DNA of 64,000 bases, taken from the NCBI RefSeq assembly GCF_024609245.1, contig NZ_JANJYH010000002.1, positions 124,001 through 188,000 of the forward strand. Reading direction: 5' to 3'. Each line of letters begins with the position of its first letter. Position 1 is the first letter of the stretch. The translations under genes were made by a program, and so were the position numbers. Shown here one piece after another: positions 16,033-23,838 of the stretch. This DNA comes from Haloarchaeobius sp. FL176 (GTDB taxonomy: Archaea > Halobacteriota > Halobacteria > Halobacteriales > Natrialbaceae). A model generated the notes under the pieces. That model saw only the letters and a program-made list of their open reading frames with translations. It searched no databases and was not told where the DNA came from.

Positions 16033-17088
16033 ATGAACACGCAGTCGGGCGAGTGGTGCGAGGAGGTAGACGAGGTCGACGCCCGCCTCATCGACGGCTA
16101 CCAGTCGGGCTTCCCGGTGGTAGAGCGCCCGTTCCGCGTCGTCGGTGAGGAGCTGGGCGTCTCCGAGAGCGAGGCGTTCGAGCGCGTCCAGCGGCTCCGC
16201 GACGAGGGGGTCTTCCGACGGTTCGGTGCGGTGCTGAACCCGCCGGTCATCGGCTCCTCGACGCTCGCGGCGGTGCAGGCTCCCGCGGACCGCTTCGACG
16301 AGGTCGCCGAGATAATCAACGGCTACCGGCAGGTGAACCACAACTACCGGCGCGAGCACGAGTGGAACATGTGGTTCGTCGTCACTGCCGGTTCGCGGGA
16401 GACACGGGACCGCATCCTCGACGAGATAGCGGAGCGGACCGGCTGTGACGTCCTCAATCTCCCGATGCTCACCGACTACTACATCGACCTGGAGTTCCCG
16501 GTGGTCAACGCGGACCGGTTCGCCCGGGAGTCCGTCGAGTCGACCGAGGTCTCCGCGACCCGCATCTCGGAGAACGCGACGGGCGACCTCTCGCGGTTCG
16601 ACGCCGAACTCCTGCTCGCCATCCAGTCGGGCTTCCCGCTGTCAGAGACGCCCTACCGCGACATCGCGGCGGAGATTGCCCCGAAACTCGACGGAGATGT
16701 CACCGTCGAGATGGTGCTCGACGGGGTCGAGCGCCTCTGCGAGGACGGCTGCATCAAGCGCGTCGGCTGCATCGTCAACCACGTCGTCACGGGGTTCTCG
16801 AACAACTGCATGGTCGTCTGGGACGTGCCCGACGACGAACTCGACGAGCGCGGGCTGGCGGTGGGCGAACTCCCCTACGTCACGCTCTGCTACCACCGCC
16901 CGCGCCGACCAGAGCAGGACTGGCCGTACAACCTGTTCACGATGATCCACGGCCGCGACCCCGACGCCGTCGACGAGAAGGTCGACGAACTCGCCAGCGA
17001 CTACCTCCCGGTCGACCACGAACGACTCTACTCCACGGAGACGCTGAAGCAGACGGGCGCGCAGTACGAGGAACTGGTCGGGGAGTAG
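16033..17088 (+). CDS. ahbAB: Fused siroheme decarboxylase AhbA-AhbB (Lrp/AsnC-like)
   Basis: The 351 residues are two tandem Lrp-like halves (about 1-165 and 180-351). In the alternative haem pathway AhbA and AhbB decarboxylate siroheme to 12,18-didecarboxysiroheme. The first half carries HNYRREHEWNMWFVV and the second YHRPRRPEQDWPYNLFTMIHG, matching AhbA and AhbB signatures. Each half starts with a degenerate helix-turn-helix, so it can be mistaken for a regulator. Usually the subunits are separate genes, so this one is a fusion. A TTTTT hairpin follows downstream. Confidence 0.88.
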   Translation: MNTQSGEWCEEVDEVDARLIDGYQSGFPVVERPFRVVGEELGVSESEAFERVQRLRDEGVFRRFGAVLNPPVIGSSTLAAVQAPADRFDEVAEIINGYRQVNHNYRREHEWNMWFVVTAGSRETRDRILDEIAERTGCDVLNLPMLTDYYIDLEFPVVNADRFARESVESTEVSATRISENATGDLSRFDAELLLAIQSGFPLSETPYRDIAAEIAPKLDGDVTVEMVLDGVERLCEDGCIKRVGCIVNHVVTGFSNNCMVVWDVPDDELDERGLAVGELPYVTLCYHRPRRPEQDWPYNLFTMIHGRDPDAVDEKVDELASDYLPVDHERLYSTETLKQTGAQYEELVGE

Positions 17089-17140
17089 CTGGTAACCGGA
17101 CGGCCGCGAGCGGTGCGCGGTTCGAAGAGCGCAGTGAGGG

Positions 17141-17170
17141 AGTGGCCGTTTTTCGGCCCAGCGTTTTTCG
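17141..17170. terminator. Hairpin and T-runs downstream of ahbAB
   Basis: GGCCG (17144-17148), a TTTTT loop and CGGCC (17154-17158) form a small perfect hairpin, followed by a second T5 run at 17164-17168. The wider 17095-17235 stretch (GCGAGCGG.., GAGCGGAGCGAGCG) has the look of haloarchaeal intergenic repeats, with another inverted pair GGTCGT/ACGACC near 17216-17236. Confidence 0.55.
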
Positions 17171-17283
17171 AGGACTGGTCACGAGCGGAGCGAGCGACCC
17201 GACGACGAAACCGGCGGTCGTACCGTCGTGACGACCGAAGAATATGAACCTTCTGCACTCGGGTTCTCTCCCCAACCCAAAGG

Positions 17284-17291
17284 CTATTTTA
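17284..17291 (+). promoter_or_regulatory. TATA-like box of the PAN gene
   Basis: CTATTTTA is centred about 30 bases before the ATG at 17318, fitting a near-leaderless message and supporting that start over the longer open frame. Confidence 0.5.
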
Positions 17292-17317
17292 CGCCCATCG
17301 CCTACCGGCCGATAATC

Positions 17318-18559
17318 ATGTCCCGGAGTCCTTCGCTGCCCGACCGTCCGCGGTTAGACCTCGACCCGGACATGTCGGAGGAAGAGCGGTTGTCCGCGCT
17401 CCGTGAGCACTTCGCAGACGTCACTGAAGTGCACGCGAAGCTCTCCAGTCAGCTGGAGGCTGCTCACGAGCGCCGCGACGAGCTGAAAGACGAGGTCGAC
17501 CAGACGGAGCGGGAGAACGAGGCGCTGAAGACGTCCTCGCTCTACATCGCGACCGTCGAGGAGATCGACGAGGAGACACAGGAAGCCGTGGTCAAGCAAC
17601 ACGGCAACAACCAAGAGGTGCTCACCGATGTCTCTCGTCGGATGGGCGAGGAGCTGCAGGCGGGCGACCGCGTCGCGGTCAACGACTCGTTCTCGGTCCA
17701 GAGCATCCTCGCGAGCGAGACCGACGCCCGTGCGCAGGCGATGGAAGTAGACGAGAGCCCCGAAGTCGAGTACGCCGACATCGGCGGTATCGACGAGCAG
17801 GTCCGCGAGGTCCGCGAGGCCGTCGAGGAGCCGCTCGTCAACCCCGAGAAGTTCGACACGGTGGGCATCGACCCGCCGTCCGGCGTCCTCCTCCACGGTC
17901 CGCCGGGGACCGGGAAGACGATGCTCGCGAAGGCCGTTGCCAACGAGACCGACGCCACCTTCATCAAGATGGCCGGCTCCGAGCTCGTCCGCAAGTTCAT
18001 CGGCGAGGGCTCTCGGCTGGTCCGTGACCTGTTCGAGCTCGCGTCCGAGCGCGAACCGGCTATCATCTTCATCGACGAGATAGACGCCATCGCCGCGAAG
18101 CGCACGGAGTCAAAGACCTCCGGCGACGCAGAGGTCCAGCGGACGATGATGCAGCTACTCTCCGAGATGGACGGCTTCGAAGCCCGAGGAAACATCCGTA
18201 TCATCGCCGCCACCAACCGCTTCGACATGCTCGACCGCGCCATCCTCCGCCCCGGCCGGTTCGACCGCCTCATCGAGGTGCCCGAGCCCAATGCGGAGGG
18301 CCGCGAGCGCATCTTCGAGATCCACACCGAGCAGATGAACATCGCGGACGACGTGACCTTCGCCGACCTCGCCGCGGAGACGGCGGGCTACTCCGGCGCG
18401 GAGATCGCCAGCGTCGCTACCGAGGCCGGCATGTTCGCCATCCGCGACGGCCGCACCGAGGTCCGCAAGGAGGACTTCGTCGAGGCTCTGGAGAAGATCG
18501 AGGCCGACGACGGCGGCGAGTTCGTCCCCTCGGCAGGCCACGCGACGTACCACTACTGA
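17318..18559 (+). CDS. pan: Proteasome-activating nucleotidase (PAN), AAA ATPase
   Basis: Hexameric ATPase that unfolds proteins into the 20S proteasome. The 413 residues show an N-terminal coiled coil (about 25-72) and an OB-type domain (about 75-130). The AAA module has Walker A GPPGTGKT at 194-201, Walker B IIFIDEIDAIAAK and the second region of homology (AATNRFDMLDRAILRPGRFDR). The C-terminus ends ATYHY: a tyrosine lies third from last and histidine second from last, so it departs from a strict HbYX tail. Haloarchaea carry two PAN paralogues; synteny with pdaD, infB and pgi suggests the PanB type. Confidence 0.95.
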   Translation: MSRSPSLPDRPRLDLDPDMSEEERLSALREHFADVTEVHAKLSSQLEAAHERRDELKDEVDQTERENEALKTSSLYIATVEEIDEETQEAVVKQHGNNQEVLTDVSRRMGEELQAGDRVAVNDSFSVQSILASETDARAQAMEVDESPEVEYADIGGIDEQVREVREAVEEPLVNPEKFDTVGIDPPSGVLLHGPPGTGKTMLAKAVANETDATFIKMAGSELVRKFIGEGSRLVRDLFELASEREPAIIFIDEIDAIAAKRTESKTSGDAEVQRTMMQLLSEMDGFEARGNIRIIAATNRFDMLDRAILRPGRFDRLIEVPEPNAEGRERIFEIHTEQMNIADDVTFADLAAETAGYSGAEIASVATEAGMFAIRDGRTEVRKEDFVEALEKIEADDGGEFVPSAGHATYHY

Positions 18560-18637
18560 ACGGCGAGGCGACGCCGAACCGCGGACTTCGGGACCGCGAA
18601 CCGCAACTTCCTTTCTCCCGCGCCGACTCGCTCGACC

Positions 18638-19111
18638 ATGGAACCAATCCGTATCGTCTGGGGTCACGCCACCGGCCCGACAGAGATGGCCGCCTACGAT
18701 GCGGCGCTGGCCGACGCCGGCGTCGAGAACTACAACCTCGTCGGCGTCTCCTCGGTCATCCCGGCCGATGCGACCGTCGAACTCGCCGGCACTGCCCCCG
18801 ACCTCGGTCCCATCGGGAACCGCCTCACTGTCGTCGAAGCCTGCGCCACTGCGACGGAGCCCGGCCACGTTTCCGCCGGCCTGGCGTGGGCCACCTCGCC
18901 CGACGGCGGGCTGTTCTACGAGGCTGCCGGCCCGATGGACGAGGCCGACATCTCCGAGCGAGTGCGGCGCGGACTGGCGGCTGGAGAGTCGCTCCGCGAC
19001 TGGGCGCTCGACGACCCGCACGTTCGTGTCGAGAGCGCGTCGGTCGAGCCCGGGACCTACACGACTGCCGTGGTACTGGCGGTGTACGGGGAGTCCGAGC
19101 CGATTCTGTAA
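18638..19111 (+). CDS. pdaD: Pyruvoyl-dependent arginine decarboxylase proenzyme
   Basis: Converts arginine to agmatine, which archaea use for agmatidine in tRNA-Ile2 and for polyamines. The 157-residue proenzyme self-cleaves within VGVSSVIPADA, between Ser38 and Ser39, to give beta and alpha subunits with a new pyruvoyl group. The length and the conserved GLAWATSPDGGLFYEAAG stretch are typical. It lies 79 bases after PAN in the same direction. Confidence 0.93.
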   Translation: MEPIRIVWGHATGPTEMAAYDAALADAGVENYNLVGVSSVIPADATVELAGTAPDLGPIGNRLTVVEACATATEPGHVSAGLAWATSPDGGLFYEAAGPMDEADISERVRRGLAAGESLRDWALDDPHVRVESASVEPGTYTTAVVLAVYGESEPIL

Positions 19112-19147
19112 CCAGTAACCCGGTCCGGAATCGGCCGCAGGACCGAG

Positions 19148-20203
19148 CTACGACGAGTCGTCGCTGTTCAATCGCTTGTATCTGAGCCAGCCACCGGCGA
19201 GGACGGATGCGGCCGCGACACCGGCACCGAAGCCCGGAATCGAGTCACTGCCCGAATCTTCGAGGTCCGACCGTTCCTGCACACTGGGATCGTTCGGTGC
19301 GTAGTCATCCGAATCGATGACGCCGTCGCCGTCGCTGTCCTGTATGGCCTGTTCCGTGGTAGTTTCCGGTGGCTCCGTGGTGGTCGTCCGTGGTGCCTCA
19401 GTGGTGGTCGTCCGTGGTGCCTCAGTGGTGGTCGTCCGTGGGGCTTCCGTGGTGGTCGTTCGGGGAGCTTCCGTGGTCGTCCGGGTCGGTGTGGCGGTCG
19501 CAGTCTCGGTCCGGGTCGTGGTCTCGACCGTGTTGTCGATGTCGGTCCCGTAGAGGGTGTTGTCCCCTTCGAACCAGAGCCGGTCGTTGGTGTACGCGAG
19601 GTCGTAGTACGACGTCGGCCCGGGGTAGTCGTACGTGGCCGCTCTGCTGTCCGTTCTGGGGTCGAACTGGATGACGTGTCCGAGGTCACTCGTCCCGACC
19701 CAGAGATACGTTCCGTCGTATGCCAGGCCAAACACGCTTCCGGAGAACTCGTAGGACTGTCGTATCGAGAGCGAGGGGTCCAGCTGCCAGACCGTCCCCT
19801 CCGCCGACCCCGCCCAGAGGTAGCCGGTCGATTCGTCGTATGCCAGGGAGTACGTCGTTGCAGGCACGTCGTGCCAGACGGGGTCTCCGTCGAAGGGATA
19901 GTAGACGATTGACTGGAGTTCGCTGAAGTAGACGCCGTCGCTCGAGATCGCCGCCCCCTGGACCGCACCGATGTCGAACGGCCCTTCCGCCGAGCCGTCG
20001 GTTCCGACGTAGTAGCCCTGGTCGCTCGTGTGACTGGTGAGGAAGACGCTGTCCGCGTTGACGCCCAACCCCCTCGCACCGTCCTCGGGCAGTGTTATCT
20101 CCGAGACCACGGTCGGCCGCCCGCTCGCCTCAGCCGAGACGGATAGCCCCCCCATAGCCACAGCCCCCGTTACAACCCCCTTCAGCAGCGACCGTCGCTC
20201 CAT
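19148..20203 (-). CDS. Tat-exported beta-propeller surface protein with PGF-CTERM anchor
   Basis: The 351 residues start MERRSLLKGVVTGAVAMGG, a twin-arginine signal. A WD/PQQ-like repeat domain follows (about 30-215, repeated YLWAG, YLWVGT, RLWFEG pieces). Next come a Thr-rich stalk with four APRTTTTE repeats (probable O-glycosylation) and a thrombospondin-type calcium motif DSDGDGVIDSDD. It ends in PGFGAG, a hydrophobic segment and basic residues, the archaeosortase A substrate tail. A TTG 18 bases upstream is in frame, but the ATG at 20203 fits the Tat signal. The ligand is unknown. Confidence 0.87.
   Translation of the reverse strand: MERRSLLKGVVTGAVAMGGLSVSAEASGRPTVVSEITLPEDGARGLGVNADSVFLTSHTSDQGYYVGTDGSAEGPFDIGAVQGAAISSDGVYFSELQSIVYYPFDGDPVWHDVPATTYSLAYDESTGYLWAGSAEGTVWQLDPSLSIRQSYEFSGSVFGLAYDGTYLWVGTSDLGHVIQFDPRTDSRAATYDYPGPTSYYDLAYTNDRLWFEGDNTLYGTDIDNTVETTTRTETATATPTRTTTEAPRTTTTEAPRTTTTEAPRTTTTEAPRTTTTEPPETTTEQAIQDSDGDGVIDSDDYAPNDPSVQERSDLEDSGSDSIPGFGAGVAAASVLAGGWLRYKRLNSDDSS
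19375..19470 (-). repeat. Four tandem 24-base repeats encoding the Thr-rich stalk
   Basis: Near-identical 24-base units (CAGTGGTGGTCGTCCGTGG.. and CCGTGGTGG.. variants) begin at 19375, 19399, 19423 and 19447. They encode APRTTTTE in the surface protein and are likely to vary in number between strains. Confidence 0.85.
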
Positions 20204-20314
20204 ATGTTGGGATATTGTCAATACAACTTATGTAGTTTGGTAGGGGCAAACAATGACTCCCGTCGTACCGTCGTGATGGGAACGCCTTTGACCCGAACGG
20301 TCGACGCTCGACAC

Positions 20315-21607
20315 ATGAACGTGGACCTGGGCAACGCGCTGGCGGCGGAGGCGTCGCCGGGCATCTCCCGCGAGAACCTGGAGCGCCTCGACGAGCAGGT
20401 AGCGGTGGCACACGAGCGAATCGAGCAGGGCATCGCGGACCGGGAGCACGGCTACGCAGCGCTGGCGCTCCCCGAGACCGTCGACACGGACGCCATCGAG
20501 GCGGCGGTCGAGCCGTTCGCGGACAGCGAGGCGGTACTGACGGTCGGTATCGGCGGAAGCGCGCTGGGTGCGGCGACCATCGCGGACGCGCTCGACTCGG
20601 ACGTCGAGGCGTACTTCCTCGACAACGTCGACCCGGAGCAGGTGACGACGCTCCTCGCGGACCTGCCGCTCGGCTCGACGACGGTGAACGTGGTGTCGCG
20701 GTCGGGGACGACGGCGGAGACGCTGGCGAACTTCCTCGTGGTCCGGGACGCGATGGAGTCAGCGGGCGTGGACTGGACCGAGCGGACGTTCGTCACGACC
20801 GGCGAGTCGGGGCCGCTCCGGGAGCTCGCGGACAGACACGACCTGCCATCGCTGCCGGTGCCGGACGGCGTGCCGGGGCGCTTCTCGGCGCTCTCAACGG
20901 TCGGGCTGGCGTCTGCGGCCATCCAGGGCCACGACCTCGACGCGCTCGTCGCGGGGGCGGCCGACCAGCGCGAGCGCCTCTCGAACTCCCTGTTCGACTC
21001 GCCGGCCTACGCGTACGGTGCTATCTGCTACGCGCTGGACGTGCGGGGGGCGAGCGTGAACGCGATGCTGCCCTACGCGGAGTCGCTGGAGACGTTCGCC
21101 GAGTGGTTCGCCCAGCTCTGGGCCGAAAGCCTGGGCAAGGACGGGCTCGGCCAGACGCCGGCGCGGGCGCTCGGCGCGACCGACCAGCACTCCCAGCTCC
21201 AGCTCTACCGGGCCGGCCCCCGGGACAAGATGGTGACGTTCGTCCGACCGCGCGAGCGCGCGGACCGCGCCATCCCGGAGACGGAGTTCGAGGCGCTGTC
21301 GTACCTCGGCGGGACGGGGCTGGGCGACCTCCTCGAAGCGGAGTTCGAGGCGACGGAGGCGAGCCTCGCGGCGGCAGGCCGGCCGAACGTCCGGGTCGAG
21401 ATCGACCGCGTCGACGAGCACGGGCTCGGCGAGCTGCTGTACGCGATGGAGGCCGCCTGCGTGCTCGCCGGCGAGCTGTACGGCGTCGACACGTTCGTCC
21501 AGCCAGCCGTGGAGTGGGGGAAGAACGCGGCGCGTGGCCTGCTCGGCGGCGGCGACCTCCCGGAGGCGGAGGCGGTCGACGCAAAGCGCACGCTCCGCAT
21601 CGAGTAG
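20315..21607 (+). CDS. pgi: Glucose-6-phosphate isomerase
   Basis: Interconverts glucose 6-phosphate and fructose 6-phosphate. The 430-residue protein has the SIS-fold motifs TVGIGGSALGAATIADAL and VVSRSGTTAETLANF. The C-terminal signature is AESLGKDG..., with DQHSQLQLYRAGP and EWGKNAARGL carrying the catalytic glutamate, histidine and lysine regions. Start is MNVDLGNALAAEASPG; the frame upstream is not conserved-looking. An AT-rich region to its left (20204-20250) is shared with the divergent surface protein. Confidence 0.94.
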   Translation: MNVDLGNALAAEASPGISRENLERLDEQVAVAHERIEQGIADREHGYAALALPETVDTDAIEAAVEPFADSEAVLTVGIGGSALGAATIADALDSDVEAYFLDNVDPEQVTTLLADLPLGSTTVNVVSRSGTTAETLANFLVVRDAMESAGVDWTERTFVTTGESGPLRELADRHDLPSLPVPDGVPGRFSALSTVGLASAAIQGHDLDALVAGAADQRERLSNSLFDSPAYAYGAICYALDVRGASVNAMLPYAESLETFAEWFAQLWAESLGKDGLGQTPARALGATDQHSQLQLYRAGPRDKMVTFVRPRERADRAIPETEFEALSYLGGTGLGDLLEAEFEATEASLAAAGRPNVRVEIDRVDEHGLGELLYAMEAACVLAGELYGVDTFVQPAVEWGKNAARGLLGGGDLPEAEAVDAKRTLRIE

Positions 21608-21644
21608 CAGAGGGTCTATATCGCTCGCGCCGATAGCCAGGGAC

Positions 21645-22460
21645 ATGGACGAGAGCTACGTCGACGGTCGCGGTGGCTCGCCACCACGGGACGATGCCTC
21701 CCTCGCCGACATCTTCAAGACGTTCGTCCGGTTCCTCCTGCTCGGCTTCGGCAGCCTCGCCCTGCTGTTCGTCATCCAGCTCGTCCTGTACGTCGTCGCC
21801 ATCAGCGTGCTGGGGCCGGTTCCGGAGGGTGGTCTCGAGGTCCAGCTCATCTCCTTTTTGAGCCTCGGACTGGGGACACTCGTCGTCGCCGGGGCGTACC
21901 TGCAGAACTCGGGCCGCGACTGGTCGTTCGTCGACATTGAACTGCCGTCACTGCGTGACGTCGCGTGGACGCTCGGTGGGTTCGTCATCCTCATCCTGGG
22001 CTTTCTCGCCGTCGTCTCGCTGTTCGACCTGCTCGGACTCTCACCCGCCGAACACAGCAGCACGGACTCCATCATCAACGCCACGCCGCAGGTGATACTG
22101 CTGGTCCTCGTCGCCCAGCTGCTCGTCGTCGGGCCGGGCGAGGAGCTGCTGTACCGGAACGTCATCCAGAAGTCGCTGTACGACTCCGTCGGGAAGCCGA
22201 GGGCGGTCGTGCTCGCCAGCGTCATCTTCTCGCTGGTCCACATCCCGGCGTACTCCGCCGACGGGGCGAGCCTCACCGGGGTCGCGACCACGCTCGCCGC
22301 CATCTTCGTCCTCTCGCTCGTGCTCGGCGGGGTGTACGCCCGGACCGAGAACATGATCGTGCCGGCGGTCATCCACGGGAGCTACAACGTGCTCTCGTTC
22401 TACTCCACGTACGCCACCGGCGGTGGGGGCGGAACCGAGGCGCTGGCCTGGCTGTTCTGA
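21645..22460 (+). CDS. CPBP-family intramembrane metalloprotease (CAAX prenyl protease type)
   Basis: The 271-residue membrane protein has about seven spans. The CPBP motifs are present: GEELLYRN (E166, E167, R171), H199 in SLVHIPAYS and H244 in AVIHGSYNVL. These form the catalytic metal or water-activating site of the Rce1/abortive-infection family. In archaea substrates are mostly unknown. It starts 38 bases after pgi in the same direction. Confidence 0.88.
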   Translation: MDESYVDGRGGSPPRDDASLADIFKTFVRFLLLGFGSLALLFVIQLVLYVVAISVLGPVPEGGLEVQLISFLSLGLGTLVVAGAYLQNSGRDWSFVDIELPSLRDVAWTLGGFVILILGFLAVVSLFDLLGLSPAEHSSTDSIINATPQVILLVLVAQLLVVGPGEELLYRNVIQKSLYDSVGKPRAVVLASVIFSLVHIPAYSADGASLTGVATTLAAIFVLSLVLGGVYARTENMIVPAVIHGSYNVLSFYSTYATGGGGGTEALAWLF

Positions 22461-22517
22461 CGCGTCGTACGAGCGTCTGACGAAGGTTTTTCGACCTACG
22501 CGTGGTAGCACTGGAGG

Positions 22518-22655
22518 ATGCCAAAGCGCTACGCGGTCGTCTGCGAGGACGACGTGAGCGAGCGCATCGAGCGACTCGCCCGCGAGTACGACCTCACCGA
22601 GCAGGCCGTCCTCAGGCAGTTGATAGAGCGGGGCCTCGAACAGACCGACGACTAG
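22518..22655 (+). CDS. Tiny ribbon-helix-helix (CopG/Arc-like) protein, 45 residues
   Basis: MPKRYAVVCEDDVSERIERL begins a 45-residue protein with one beta strand followed by two helices (SERIERLAREYDL, EQAVLRQLIERGLEQ), the ribbon-helix-helix fold that binds DNA as a dimer. A ribosome site GGAGG sits directly before the ATG. No toxin partner is adjacent on the same strand, so it is more likely a small regulator than an antitoxin. Its TAG stop overlaps the TAG stop of convergent nob1 in the palindrome CTAG. Confidence 0.82.
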   Translation: MPKRYAVVCEDDVSERIERLAREYDLTEQAVLRQLIERGLEQTDD

Positions 22656-23116
22656 GAGTTCGAGGGGTTCTTGCGGGAGAGCGGGCTCCCGCAGATGGGG
22701 CAGCGGTCCTTCTGTTCGTCGAACTCGCGACCACAGCCCTGGCACTGGAACAGCCAGTCACGGCGCTCGTCGATGCCGTCGCGGGCGATGACCTCGACGC
22801 CGATGTTGAGCTTCTCGGCGACGTTCTGCATCGCGTAGTCGTCGGTGACGAGCGTGCCGTCGAGCTCGAACGTGGCGGCGACGAGGCGAACGTCGGTGTC
22901 CGAGAGGACGGAGAGGTCGCCCGTCTCGCCGGCGGCGCGGCGCACCCGCTCGGTCGTCTCCGAGTCGGGGATGTGGATGTGCATGCCCGCACCCTCCATG
23001 GCGTCGTAGCGGTAGACGCTCTCGCCTTCCAGTTCGTCCCGCACCATCGGGATGGTGGCGGTGTCGTTGGACGTGTGGTACTCGTTGATGAATGCGGAGG
23101 AATCGAGAACGTACAT
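22652..23116 (-). CDS. nob1: rRNA maturation endonuclease Nob1 (PIN domain and zinc ribbon)
   Basis: Cleaves the 3' end of 16S rRNA during small-subunit maturation. The 154 residues have an N-terminal PIN nuclease domain with acidic metal ligands (MYVLDSSAFI, SDTDVRLVA, LVTDDYAMQN) and a C-terminal zinc ribbon CxxC...CxxC (CQGC and CPIC). Start follows the PRC-barrel gene's stop with no gap, so the two are one transcription unit. Its stop overlaps that of the RHH gene. Confidence 0.92.
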   Translation of the reverse strand: MYVLDSSAFINEYHTSNDTATIPMVRDELEGESVYRYDAMEGAGMHIHIPDSETTERVRRAAGETGDLSVLSDTDVRLVAATFELDGTLVTDDYAMQNVAEKLNIGVEVIARDGIDERRDWLFQCQGCGREFDEQKDRCPICGSPLSRKNPSNS

Positions 23117-23362
23117 CTAGCGTTCGACGACGATGTAATCCTTCACGGCCTGGACGTGTCCGACGGGGATGCGGAACCGACCGCCCTCGTCTCGTTCGTA
23201 GGAGACGCTGCGCGTCGGTGTGTCCTCGTGTGGGTCGACGAGGAGATGGTGGAGTTCGCCGCTCTTCAAGTCCATCGTGATGTTGTACACGATGCCGAGT
23301 TCGGTGCCGTCTGAACCCATCACGTTCTTGTCCGACAGGTTCTCCGCGAGTACGTCTGGCAT
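23117..23362 (-). CDS. cdpB2: PRC-barrel domain protein, CdpB-like
   Basis: The 81 residues form one PRC-barrel: AENLSDKNVMGSDGTELGIV, LKSGELHHLLVDP and FRIPVGHVQAVKDYIVV. In Haloferax, CdpB1 and CdpB2 of this family link SepF and CdpA to FtsZ-based division. From memory the copy beside infB is CdpB2, so the symbol rests on synteny and size. Alternatively it aids ribosome assembly like the PRC-barrel of RimM, which its overlap with nob1 would suit. It is cotranscribed with nob1. Confidence 0.85.
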   Translation of the reverse strand: MPDVLAENLSDKNVMGSDGTELGIVYNITMDLKSGELHHLLVDPHEDTPTRSVSYERDEGGRFRIPVGHVQAVKDYIVVER

Positions 23363-23446
23363 ACTATGGCCATTTCCGACGACCAGTAATAAACGCCACG
23401 GGGACGGTCCGACGGACGGCTGACGCTCCGTAATCGTGACCGTCTG

Positions 23447-23713
23447 TCACAGGAAGCGACGGAACTGCCAGTACAGACCGGAGAGTGCGTTGCGGAGGCC
23501 GGCGACCGGCTGGAAGCCGGCTTCCGGGTCGGCCGCGGCCTCGAACTCGGCGTCGAGTCGGTCCGCGGAGACGTGGCGCAGGTCGCCGGTGCTCGCCCGT
23601 CGGCCCGCATCGTCGGTGACCCGGAGCAACGCCACCTCGTCGGTGACGCCGACGACCCGGTAGACGGGGGCGTCCTCGCCGGCCGGTCGGTAGTGGTCGC
23701 CGATACTGGGCAT
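23447..23713 (-). CDS. Small conserved-looking soluble protein
   Basis: Unknown function. The 88 residues from ATG 23713 ([20 protein letters not shown]) have an N-terminal beta-rich half ([17 protein letters not shown]) followed by helices and a basic aromatic end [12 protein letters not shown]. An in-frame ATG nine codons upstream (MYVGRAESG) is possible. It is divergent from aIF5B with about 125 bases between starts. Confidence 0.68.
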   Translation of the reverse strand: MPSIGDHYRPAGEDAPVYRVVGVTDEVALLRVTDDAGRRASTGDLRHVSADRLDAEFEAAADPEAGFQPVAGLRNALSGLYWQFRRFL

Positions 23714-23838
23714 ACCCGATTCTGCTCGCCCGACGTACATGAAACATCCGTGTGAACCGTTCCACCGGCCGTGGCGTAACGGTGGAGTTATACGCCGTCC
23801 TGCGAAGGTTTAGACGACACTTCTTCAGGGTGGCACTC

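Noticed and set aside
17217-20276. Exact 15-base match GTCGTACCGTCGTGA at 17217-17231 and 20262-20276
   Set aside because: Both lie upstream of genes, but a 15-base match is expected by chance once or more in a 64 kb GC-rich window.
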